Shown here piece by piece: positions 8,381 to 15,154 of a DNA stretch of 21,774 nt. The translations under genes and the position numbers were made by a program. The DNA comes from a virus, in the IMG/VR virus record IMGVR_UViG_3300046001_000488, positions 1-21,774 of that record, one strand, 5' to 3'. The first letter of the stretch is position 1; each line of letters starts with the position of its first letter. Under the pieces are notes generated by a model. It did not search any database, was not told where the DNA came from, and was given only the letters and a program-made list of their open reading frames with translations.

Positions 8381-8624
8381 ACATACAGAACTAAAGATTA
8401 CCGTTGACCAAGTAAATCATCCACTACACTATACTTCTGATCCAAGTGGTATAGAGGCAATTCAAATTACAAGACACAGAAATTTTAATATTGGCAATGC
8501 CTTTAAATACTTGTGGCGAGCAGGTTTAAAGGATGAAGCAAGAACAATCCAAGATCTTGAAAAGGCAATCTTTTATATCAAAGATGAAATCAATAGACTA
8601 GAGGGTAAATATAGTGTCAAGTGA
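8361..8624 (+). CDS. DUF3310 family protein
   Basis: An 87-residue protein. VNHPLHYTSDPSGIEAIQ, NAFKYLWRAGLKDE and TIQDLEKAIFYIKDEI are the hallmark blocks of DUF3310, a small phage family sometimes labelled a nucleotide kinase without firm proof. The start is ATG 8361 or ATG 8364; upstream extension to 8313 reads through the previous gene in another frame and is not believable. GGGAAG lies immediately before the start, so coupling to the membrane-protein gene is likely. Confidence 0.8.
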   Translation: MMSQVSEHTELKITVDQVNHPLHYTSDPSGIEAIQITRHRNFNIGNAFKYLWRAGLKDEARTIQDLEKAIFYIKDEINRLEGKYSVK

Positions 8625-9150
8625 AATGGAATTAGTGGAACACCTTGATGAAGTAAATAAAGTTGTTACTGAATACCTTAAAGGTCAAGATCCAACAAAG
8701 ATTTCTAAAGATTTGGACATGCCAAGAACTCGTGTTGTAGCATTAATTAATGAGTGGAAAGTTATGGCGTCAGCAAATGATGCTATCCGTGCTCGTGCTA
8801 AAGAGGCTCTTGCTGGAGCAGATACACATTACAGCAAACTTATTACCAAGGCTTATGAAGTTATAGATGAATCAAGTCTGACTAATAATCTTAGTGCAAA
8901 GACTCAAGGCATTAAACTTGTTATGGATATTGAAAAGTCAAGAATTGAAATGTTACAAAAAGCAGGTCTGCTTGAGAACAAAGAACTTGCAGAAGAGATG
9001 GTTGAAATTGAACGCAAGCAAGAAGTTTTAATTGGAATTCTTAGAGATGTTGCGTCTGAGCATCCAGAGATTCGTGATTTAATTATGCACAGGCTATCTG
9101 CTATTGCTAAAGAAGGTGAAGTGATTACAATTGTCCACGATGTTCAATGA
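8614..9150 (+). CDS. terminase small subunit
   Basis: A 178-residue protein directly before the large terminase. It has an N-terminal HTH-like segment (GQDPTKISKDLDMPRTRVVALINEWK, about 24-50) that would recognise phage DNA, then a long, charged helical region (about 60-160) of the type that forms the oligomer ring. The start is GTG 8614, supported by GAGGG at 8601-8605. It overlaps the previous gene by 11 bases and the large subunit by 20. The call rests on position and architecture; small terminases vary greatly in sequence. Confidence 0.75.
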   Translation: MSSEMELVEHLDEVNKVVTEYLKGQDPTKISKDLDMPRTRVVALINEWKVMASANDAIRARAKEALAGADTHYSKLITKAYEVIDESSLTNNLSAKTQGIKLVMDIEKSRIEMLQKAGLLENKELAEEMVEIERKQEVLIGILRDVASEHPEIRDLIMHRLSAIAKEGEVITIVHDVQ

Positions 9151-10915
9151 TTTTTTTGAGATATTAAAAGAGAATCATTTTGTTGAGAAACCAGTAGATG
9201 TAAAGACGTTTGTACAGTCTCCAGACTATCTTGGTCAGCCACTGCTTTCTGATATTCAATATGAAATAGTAGAAGCGATGAGTCAGATCTATCGTAAAGA
9301 AGATTTGATTGAACTTATGGGGCAGGAAAAAGGGTTAAGTCATTTTAATAAATATACTAAGAATGAACTCATTCTGCAACTTGGCAAGGGATCTGGCAAA
9401 GACTTTATATCAACGGTATCATGTGCATATGTAGTATATAAACTACTATGCTTAAAAGATCCAGCAACTTATTTTGGTAAACCTCCTGGAGATGCTATTG
9501 ATATTATTAACGTTGCTGTTAACGCTCAACAGGCTAAGAATGTTTTCTTTAAAGGTTTTAAAACAAAGATTGAAAAGTCCCCTTGGTTTGCTGGAAAGTA
9601 TAATGCTAAAGCAGACTCAATAGAATTTGACAAGGCTATCACTGTTTACTCTGGTCACTCAGAAAGAGAATCTCATGAAGGTTTAAACTTACTTATGGCA
9701 GTCCTTGATGAAATTTCTGGTTTTGCTACAGAGGTTGGAACTGGTAATGAACAAGGTAAGACTGCAGATAATATTTATAAAGCATTTCGTGGAACAGTAG
9801 ACTCTCGTTTTCCAGACTTAGGTAAGGTGGTTCTTCTTTCATTCCCACGTTACCAAGGTGACTTTATTTCTCAACGGTATGAATCAGTTATTGCTGAGAA
9901 AGAAACTATTGAACGTAAACATACTTTTATTATGAATGAAGATTTACCACATGATGATCCAGGAAATCAGTTTGAAATTTCGTGGGATGAAGATACAATA
10001 CTCCAATACAAAATACCAAGAGTATATGCATTCAAAAGACCAACATGGGAAGTAAACCCTACTCGTAAAATTGAAGACTTTAAACTAGCATTTTATACAG
10101 ACCTTGGTGATGCGATGATGCGCTTTGCCTGCATGCCTACATACTCATCAGATGCATTCTTTAAGCAAATTGAAAAGGTTGAAAAATGTATGAACACTAG
10201 AAACCCACTAGATTCATTTAGAAGGTTTGAAGAAACATTTAAGGCTGATGAAGATAAAATTTATTATATCCATGCTGACCTTGCACAAAAGCATGACAAG
10301 TGTGCAGTTGCAATTGCTCACGTAGATAAATGGGTAAACATTCAAGTAATTAAAGATTATGAACAGGTAGCACCTATAGTGGTTGTAGATGCTGTAGCCT
10401 GGTGGGAACCAAGAGCAGAAGGTCCAGTTAATTTATCTGAGGTAAAGCAATGGATTATTAATCTACGTAGACAAGGTTTTAATATCGGTATGGTTTCATT
10501 TGATAGATGGCAGTCATTTGATATTCAAAATGAACTTCAAGCCGTAGGTATTAGAACTGAAACTGTTTCCGTTGCTAAAAAACACTATGAAGATTTGGCT
10601 ATGATGATTTATGAAGAAAGAGTTTCTATTCCAAGAATACCAATTCTTCTTGAAGAAATGTCAGAGTTAAAAATAATGAAAGGTAATCGTGTAGATCACC
10701 CCCGTAAAAAATCTAAAGACTTAGCAGATGCTGTATGTGGAGCCGTATTTGGTGCCATATCTCATACTGCAAAGACTAATAATACAGAGATAGATGTCCA
10801 CACATGGAGTTCTAGCACCCGACTTGCACAAAAGCAAAGGGATATGGTAGAATTAGGTAATCGAGAAATTCCTGACGACGTTAAGGATTTCCTTGATAAA
10901 TTCAACATAATATAA
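9131..10915 (+). CDS. terL: terminase large subunit
   Basis: A 594-residue packaging motor. The ATPase domain has Walker A GKGSGKD at 85-91 and Walker B LLMAVLDE with D193-E194. The RNase H-like nuclease domain has D383 (YIHADLAQ), D458 (VSFDRWQ) and D533 (KDLADAV), the usual three metal aspartates. FPRYQGDFISQRYE fits the coupling region. The start is TTG 9131 (GAAGGTG about 11 bases upstream) or ATG 9140. It cuts concatemeric DNA and drives it into the prohead at the portal. No portal gene follows it here; the next head-type gene is nearly 9.3 kb downstream. Confidence 0.95.
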   Translation: MSTMFNDFFEILKENHFVEKPVDVKTFVQSPDYLGQPLLSDIQYEIVEAMSQIYRKEDLIELMGQEKGLSHFNKYTKNELILQLGKGSGKDFISTVSCAYVVYKLLCLKDPATYFGKPPGDAIDIINVAVNAQQAKNVFFKGFKTKIEKSPWFAGKYNAKADSIEFDKAITVYSGHSERESHEGLNLLMAVLDEISGFATEVGTGNEQGKTADNIYKAFRGTVDSRFPDLGKVVLLSFPRYQGDFISQRYESVIAEKETIERKHTFIMNEDLPHDDPGNQFEISWDEDTILQYKIPRVYAFKRPTWEVNPTRKIEDFKLAFYTDLGDAMMRFACMPTYSSDAFFKQIEKVEKCMNTRNPLDSFRRFEETFKADEDKIYYIHADLAQKHDKCAVAIAHVDKWVNIQVIKDYEQVAPIVVVDAVAWWEPRAEGPVNLSEVKQWIINLRRQGFNIGMVSFDRWQSFDIQNELQAVGIRTETVSVAKKHYEDLAMMIYEERVSIPRIPILLEEMSELKIMKGNRVDHPRKKSKDLADAVCGAVFGAISHTAKTNNTEIDVHTWSSSTRLAQKQRDMVELGNREIPDDVKDFLDKFNII

Positions 10916-10933
10916 CAACTAATAAGGAGAAAG

Positions 10934-12001
10934 ATGAATTCATTTAAGAAAGTATCGCTAATCATCGCTGCAGCCCTGACTAGCACAATGCTTGTATCGC
11001 CAGCGGCTAATGCCAATGCTGGAACTGTCACATTAACAGTGGCGGGATCTGCAGCAACGGGAGGAACAGTAGCAACAACTCCTGTATCACTTCCAGTACC
11101 AGCAGATAACAGCGTAGATGCAGCCGATGCATTGAAGATTGCAGTAACAGGCGTTGACACAGGCACAGTTGTTTCAGCAGTTGCAGTAAATGCAACTATT
11201 GTTCCAGCACTTGCAACATCAACTGCTCCAGTAACAGCATCTTCTGGCACATCATCACTAACAATTAATACAGGAACAGGAAACACAGCAGACTTTTATG
11301 TTTACACTAAGAGCACTGCAGTTGGTACAGTTTCTGTAACAAGAGCAGGCACAACAACCGTGTACTACGTACAAGGTTCAGCAGGTGCTTTGAACTCTAT
11401 TACACTTACCACTCCTGCATCAGCAGCAGCAGGTACTTCACAGGTAATCAAGGTATCAGGATACGATGTATTCGGCAACCTAAAGGGTGGAGCCACAATT
11501 AATACTTTGGTTTCAAACTCTGGAGCAGCAACAGCAACTGCACTAACATCAGACACAGCAACAGCAACACTTGGAACTAAGGAGCAGACAATTCTAATGC
11601 CTGCATCTGGCGCTGTCACAGTGGTTGCATATGCAACAGTAGCAACAGCCGTAACAGGCTTGTCAGCACCAGTTGGTTCTGTAAGCGCTACAATTGCAGT
11701 TCGTGATCTTGCTTCAGAACTTTCAGCAAAGAATGCAGAAGTTGCTTCACTTATTTCACAACTTGCAGTTTCCAATGCAGCACTTGCAGCAGAACGTGCT
11801 GGACGTGCAGCAGATAAGGTTGCATCAGATAAGGCACTTGCAGACGCAAAGATTGCTTCTGATTCAGCAACAGTAACCGCAAAGGTAGCATCTGACCTTG
11901 CACTTGCAACTGCAAAGGCAGAACACAAGGCAAAGTTTAATGCACTTGCTAAAAAGTGGAATGCAAAAAATCCACGTGCTAAGGTTGCACTAATTAAGTA
12001 A
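10934..12001 (+). CDS. exported Ala/Thr-rich protein with Ig-like region and coiled-coil tail
   Basis: A 355-residue product. It has a classic signal peptide: MNSFKKVSL, a hydrophobic core, and the cleavage site ANANA|GT near residue 29. Residues 30-250 are rich in Ala, Thr, Val and Gly with beta-strand alternation and Ig-like blocks (about 150-240, with SGYDVFGNLKGGATI). Residues 255-330 form an Ala-rich coiled coil (LASELSAKNAEVASLISQL), and the end is basic (FNALAKKWNAKNPRAK). AAGGAG at 10924-10929 fixes the start. Its codons are heavily GCA/ACA and its base composition looks richer in G+C than the neighbours, which hints at origin from a host cell-surface protein. It ends in a strong terminator. 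Possible roles are surface remodelling, adsorption or exclusion of other phages; none is demonstrated. Confidence 0.8.
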   Translation: MNSFKKVSLIIAAALTSTMLVSPAANANAGTVTLTVAGSAATGGTVATTPVSLPVPADNSVDAADALKIAVTGVDTGTVVSAVAVNATIVPALATSTAPVTASSGTSSLTINTGTGNTADFYVYTKSTAVGTVSVTRAGTTTVYYVQGSAGALNSITLTTPASAAAGTSQVIKVSGYDVFGNLKGGATINTLVSNSGAATATALTSDTATATLGTKEQTILMPASGAVTVVAYATVATAVTGLSAPVGSVSATIAVRDLASELSAKNAEVASLISQLAVSNAALAAERAGRAADKVASDKALADAKIASDSATVTAKVASDLALATAKAEHKAKFNALAKKWNAKNPRAKVALIK

Positions 12002-12016
12002 TTAACTTAATAAATT

Positions 12017-12047
12017 AGGGGGCTAGCATTAGTTAGCCCTCTTTTTT
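12017..12047 (+). terminator. rho-independent terminator
   Basis: AGGGGGCTA and TAGCCCTCT form a 9-bp stem with one G-U pair and an 8-base loop, followed by a run of T (12042-12047). It closes transcription of the packaging and exported-protein genes just before the extended -10 promoter at 12059. Confidence 0.9.
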
Positions 12048-12058
12048 ATGGAATAAAA

Positions 12059-12067
12059 TGATATAAT
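12059..12067 (+). promoter_or_regulatory. extended -10 promoter (TGATATAAT)
   Basis: TG-A-TATAAT lies just downstream of the terminator, with no recognisable -35, so the extended -10 would carry recognition. Transcription would begin near 12074, at the left arm of the inverted repeat at 12073-12097. It drives the exported 834-residue protein and probably the holins behind it. Confidence 0.65.
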
Positions 12068-12072
12068 AAGAC

Positions 12073-12097
12073 TATTAGTCACCACCATAGACTAATA
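12073..12097 (+). promoter_or_regulatory. 5'-leader hairpin or operator
   Basis: Perfect 8-bp inverted repeat TATTAGTC / GACTAATA with a 9-base loop. The predicted transcript starts at or next to the left arm. It could act as a 5'-end hairpin that protects the messenger, or as a repressor site overlapping the start point. Confidence 0.5.
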
Positions 12098-12110
12098 AAA
12101 TGGAGAATAA

Positions 12111-14615
12111 ATTAAAAAAATACTAATCAAAAGTGGATTAGCGGGGTTGCTTTTAACTTTATGGATGATATTTTCTCCTGTAAATTTTGCTAATGCTAAC
12201 GAGCCACCAGCCCCATCAGAGCAAGTAGTCGTAAGCCCAGCACAGCAGGCAGTTAATGCAGCACTTGCAACGGCAACTACTGAAGTTGCTCAGGCAGTTA
12301 CAGCATCAACAGCAGCATCAACAGCAGCATCAAGTGCAGTTACAGCAGTCGTTGCTTCTAATACAGAAGTAGCACAAGCAAACTCAGCAGTCACAGCAGC
12401 CGTAGCAGCGGTAGCAGAAGTTGCAAATACAACAACAGTTGTGGCAACAGCAACAGCAGTAGTTAGCGATGTAACAACTGCAATAACCTCAGTAACAACA
12501 GCGGTTGCAGCAATACCAGCAACTGCAACAACAGCAAGTCCAGAGGTAGAAACCGCCCAGGCAGCAGTTCAAACGGCAACTACAGTTATAACAACCGCAG
12601 CAGAAACAGTTATATCAGCATCTAACACTATTTCAGCAACACCTCTTACCACAGTTGCAGAGGTAGCAACAGCCGTAGCAACAGAAGCGGCACAAGCAGC
12701 AACAGCATCTACCTCTATACAAAATGCAACCGTTCAGACACAAGAAGCAAATATTTCAGTAGCAGCCGCAACTACGGCGGTAGCAGCAGTAAATACTGCA
12801 CGGACAGAGGCTCAAACACAATTAACTCAAGCAAATGTAGCAATCAATAATGCTCAAGATGCAGTTAACTCCCTTGCAGCAACTATTGGTACAACAACAA
12901 ATGTTTTATCTAATGTAGATGACGCTGGCGTTCGCATGAACCTACCGTTTAATTTACAGATGGGTGGAGTAACATATAACAATGTTTACGTTGGATCTAA
13001 TGCAACAATTACCTTTGGGGTAAATGAAGGTGCAAATTATTATTCTACCCCTAATGCACCTTCTATTTCTATTGCAGGGTATGACTGGACTACCTGGAGT
13101 AATGGATCTGGAATTACATACTCAACAACTACTAATACACTAAGCGTTGCTTGGGATCTTAGAGTTTATCCTTTAACTACTGCCGAAACACAAATGACTC
13201 AAGTTAGATTTAATGCAGATGTAAACCCATCAGATGGCGCATGGCAAGCAGATGTAAGTGTTACTGGACCTATTCCAAATGGCGCTAGATTTAATGTAAG
13301 AGAAACCACTAATGGCACTGTAACAGATATTAATAACACAAGCACTGCCACAGGATTTACTGGAACAATCAGTCAAGGCGCTGCATTTACTCCTACCCCT
13401 GATCCAGACAATGCTACAGTGTTAGCAGCAATTGATACAGCAAATGCACAAATTGCTACTTTAAATTCTGCCATTACAAATGTTGTGGCTACTAACACTG
13501 CCACCACTACAACAGTGTCAACAATTGTTCCTATTGCTATAATTTCTGCAAACACTATTACTCAGTTAAATACCGCAACTACATCATTGAATGACAAAAT
13601 AGCAGCACTTGCAACTATATCTACTGCTGTTGAAAAAGTAAACACTGCACCAACAATTATTGAATCAGCACAAGCAGTTATCAATGCGGTTCCTGCACCT
13701 ACTCCAGAGCCAATTCCTGAACCAATACCAGATCCAATACCAGAGCCACCAGTTATTGAACCACCAGTAGTTGAGCCACCTGCAGAAGAACCACCAGTAG
13801 AGGAACCACCAAGTGAAGAGCCTCCAACTGAAGAGCCACCAATAGAGGAGCCACCTGTAGAAGAAGAACCTACAGAAGAAACACCAATAGAAGAAACACC
13901 AATAGAGGAAGAATTACCTATAGAAGAACCTGTAGAAGAAACTGTAGAAGAAGAACTACCTGCTGAGGAACCAGAAGCGGGATCTGAAGAAGCAGTAGAA
14001 GAATCTGTTGATGATGCATTATCTGATGGCAAAATAGATTCAGAAGAAGCAGAAGATATATTAAATGAACTTGCAAGTGATGGTGAAGTAACTGCAGAAG
14101 AAGTTCAGGATCTGGCAGATGCTTTATCCGAAGACGGAAAATTAACTAATGCAGAAAAAGAATTAGTAGCAGATGCTCTTGTAGAGTCTCTTGCTCCTGG
14201 AGAATCTTTGACTAAAGAACAAATACAAGACGCTGGAATTCAATACAAAGATTTGCCTGCATCTACTCCAGTTGAAGTAAGACAAGATGAAAATGGTAAC
14301 GAAGTTGTTATTACAGCAGAAGTAGCGGCATCTTTAGTATTGCTTGAAAATCCTGCAGATCTATTATCAACAGCATTTTCAGATCCTGGAGCAGCACTTC
14401 AAGCACTAGGAAACATAGGCGCAGATATGTCTGAAGCAGAAAGAGAAGAGGCAACAGATATGGTTGTTGCAACAGTTGTAGCAGCAGGTGCAGCAATTAA
14501 TGCTGCTGCAGTTGCCGCAGGAGGAGCCACTGGAGGTGGCACTGGGGGCGGAGGAAATTCTGGTGGAGGTTCAGGAGCCAATTCACCAGGTTCACGAGGA
14601 GGAAGAAAATGGTAA
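12111..14615 (+). CDS. large exported modular protein, apparent ATT start
   Basis: An 834-residue product if translation begins at ATT 12111. GGAG at 12102-12105 is 5 bases upstream, an in-frame TAA lies just before (12108-12110), and the first residues are (M)KKILIKSG then a hydrophobic core ending FANA|NE, a textbook signal peptide. The first conventional in-frame start, TTG 12147, would remove the basic n-region and has no spaced ribosome site. Layout: Ala/Thr-rich helical region (about 35-265); a beta domain resembling nidogen-like modules (about 267-425; MNLPFNLQMGGVTYNNVYVG); a second helical region (435-525); a Pro-Glu spacer (about 527-623); three 18-residue DG repeats (638-691); a conserved-looking acidic/Ala region; and a Gly/Ser tail (805-834). 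It could be a secreted adhesin or envelope spacer. Function unknown. Confidence 0.7.
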   Translation: MKKILIKSGLAGLLLTLWMIFSPVNFANANEPPAPSEQVVVSPAQQAVNAALATATTEVAQAVTASTAASTAASSAVTAVVASNTEVAQANSAVTAAVAAVAEVANTTTVVATATAVVSDVTTAITSVTTAVAAIPATATTASPEVETAQAAVQTATTVITTAAETVISASNTISATPLTTVAEVATAVATEAAQAATASTSIQNATVQTQEANISVAAATTAVAAVNTARTEAQTQLTQANVAINNAQDAVNSLAATIGTTTNVLSNVDDAGVRMNLPFNLQMGGVTYNNVYVGSNATITFGVNEGANYYSTPNAPSISIAGYDWTTWSNGSGITYSTTTNTLSVAWDLRVYPLTTAETQMTQVRFNADVNPSDGAWQADVSVTGPIPNGARFNVRETTNGTVTDINNTSTATGFTGTISQGAAFTPTPDPDNATVLAAIDTANAQIATLNSAITNVVATNTATTTTVSTIVPIAIISANTITQLNTATTSLNDKIAALATISTAVEKVNTAPTIIESAQAVINAVPAPTPEPIPEPIPDPIPEPPVIEPPVVEPPAEEPPVEEPPSEEPPTEEPPIEEPPVEEEPTEETPIEETPIEEELPIEEPVEETVEEELPAEEPEAGSEEAVEESVDDALSDGKIDSEEAEDILNELASDGEVTAEEVQDLADALSEDGKLTNAEKELVADALVESLAPGESLTKEQIQDAGIQYKDLPASTPVEVRQDENGNEVVITAEVAASLVLLENPADLLSTAFSDPGAALQALGNIGADMSEAEREEATDMVVATVVAAGAAINAAAVAAGGATGGGTGGGGNSGGGSGANSPGSRGGRKW
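12301..12333 (+). repeat. 12-bp tandem repeat in the Ala/Thr-rich region
   Basis: CAGCATCAACAG occurs twice head to tail and then a third time in part (12301-12312, 12313-12324, 12325-12333). It encodes the Ala-Ala-Ser-Thr pattern and could expand or shrink by slippage. Confidence 0.8.
13690..13980 (+). repeat. Pro-Glu repeat spacer (coding)
   Basis: Imperfect tandem units of the form PxPEP, then EEPPxEEPP, then EExPIEE within the 834-residue exported protein. Such Pro-Glu tracts usually form stiff, extended, highly acidic linkers, here placed between the beta domain and the DG repeats. The DNA repeat is imperfect because the variable residue and the codon third positions drift. Confidence 0.85.
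14022..14183 (+). repeat. three exact-period 54-bp (18-residue) DG repeats (coding)
   Basis: The units begin SDGKIDSEEAED, SDGEVTAEEVQD and EDGKLTNAEKEL, and are spaced exactly 54 bases apart (14022, 14076, 14130). Each has an Asp-Gly turn followed by a polar E-rich helix, like half of an EF-hand. A degenerate fourth copy (APGESLTKEQIQD) follows with a 3-residue shift. The same DGKLT-AE pattern appears at the end of the holin-like protein at 14793-15077. Confidence 0.85.
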
Positions 14616-14791
14616 GAATAATAAAGAATATCCTAAAGGATATGGTAGACCAGGCATGGACTCTTCTTGGAATGTTTATTGCCTGGGTTGTATTGGATGG
14701 TAGTGCCAAGACTATTGTTGGATATGGAATCATAGCAACATCAGTCTTATGGATAATTACTAGCCCTATTCGAAATAGAGAGGAAGAATAA
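14609..14791 (+). CDS. holin-like small membrane protein
   Basis: A 60-residue protein with a basic start (MVRIIKNILKD), two hydrophobic segments (about 14-30, AWTLLGMFIAWVVL; and 34-52, IVGYGIIATSVLWII) and a charged tail NREEE. It overlaps the exported-protein gene by 7 bases, and GAGGAGG at 14596-14602 gives a strong start. Size, topology and location next to another membrane protein suggest one half of a holin or holin/antiholin pair. A small membrane accessory protein is the alternative. Confidence 0.6.
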   Translation: MVRIIKNILKDMVDQAWTLLGMFIAWVVLDGSAKTIVGYGIIATSVLWIITSPIRNREEE

Positions 14792-14792
14792 A

Positions 14793-15077
14793 GTGGCAAC
14801 TAAAAAAACAGCAGTAGCCCCTAAAAAAGAGAGTCCACAAAAGGCTCTTCCAAATATCTTAATGCGTATTGTAGCGGTATTTGCAGCATCAGGATTATCA
14901 GTCTTAGGAGCAGGAGCAGTAGTAGGAATTGACACCATTCAAGCAGTAATGCTTGCAGGTCTATTAGGCGTAGCAACAGTGGTTGAAAGGCTGGCTAGGG
15001 CTTTTTTGGACGATGGAAAACTTACAATAGCAGAAATAAATGATGCATTTAAGACTGTAGATAAAAAGGCTAATTAG
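14793..15077 (+). CDS. holin-like membrane protein
   Basis: A 94-residue protein starting at GTG 14793, with GAGAGGAAG about 7 bases upstream and one base after the previous stop. The layout is a Lys/Pro-rich cytoplasmic start (1-20), two membrane segments (about 23-45 and 48-66), and a charged end LDDGKLTIAEINDAFKTV. Hydrophobic helices with a DGKLT-x-x-EIN-x-AF end recall actinophage holins, as best I remember. It would form membrane lesions that let the endolysin (17939-18724) reach the wall, although that gene is 2.9 kb away and has its own promoter. Confidence 0.65.
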   Translation: MATKKTAVAPKKESPQKALPNILMRIVAVFAASGLSVLGAGAVVGIDTIQAVMLAGLLGVATVVERLARAFLDDGKLTIAEINDAFKTVDKKAN

Positions 15078-15093
15078 TCATTGTAGGTTATAG

Positions 15094-15123
15094 TTGACAG
15101 CCCTCCCCAGGCGATGGTATACT
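15094..15123 (+). promoter_or_regulatory. sigma-70-type promoter (TTGACA-18-TATACT)
   Basis: TTGACA at 15094-15099, an 18-base spacer and TATACT at 15118-15123 make one of the best promoters in the window. Transcription should begin near 15130. It serves the HslV-like gene and overlaps the palindrome at 15100-15148. Confidence 0.85.
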
Positions 15124-15148
15124 TAAATATACCAATCTGGGAGAGGGC
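15100..15148 (+). promoter_or_regulatory. nested palindrome over promoter and ribosome site
   Basis: The outer arms are GCCCTCCCCAG (15100-15110) and CTGGGAGAGGGC (15137-15148), complementary except for one inserted base. The inner arms are GGTATA (15116-15121) and TATACC (15128-15133), perfectly complementary around CTTAAA. The left outer arm lies in the promoter spacer. The right outer arm contains the GGGAGAGGG ribosome site of the gene starting at 15155. A transcript reading through from the holins could fold and hide that site; one started at the local promoter lacks the left arm. It could also serve as an operator. Confidence 0.75.
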
Positions 15149-15154
15149 ATTGTC

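Noticed and set aside
10893-10916. Promoter before the exported protein at 10934 (TTGATA with TATAAC)
   Set aside because: The spacing is only 12 bases and the -10 is weak. Read-through from the terminase gene explains its expression as well.
11365-11928. 187-residue Ala-rich open frame on the minus strand
   Set aside because: It is the antisense shadow of an Ala/Thr-rich gene whose GCA codons leave few stops on the other strand. The + strand product has a signal peptide and a good ribosome site.
13690-13980. CRISPR-like repeat array
   Set aside because: The repeats are imperfect, in frame and encode Pro-Glu units. There are no spacers of constant length and no cas genes.
13562-14032. 156-residue Ser/Gly-rich open frame on the minus strand
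   Set aside because: It mirrors the Pro-Glu repeat of the + strand gene: GAA/CCA-rich coding always gives Ser/Gly/Thr on the opposite strand. It has no ribosome site or credible domain.
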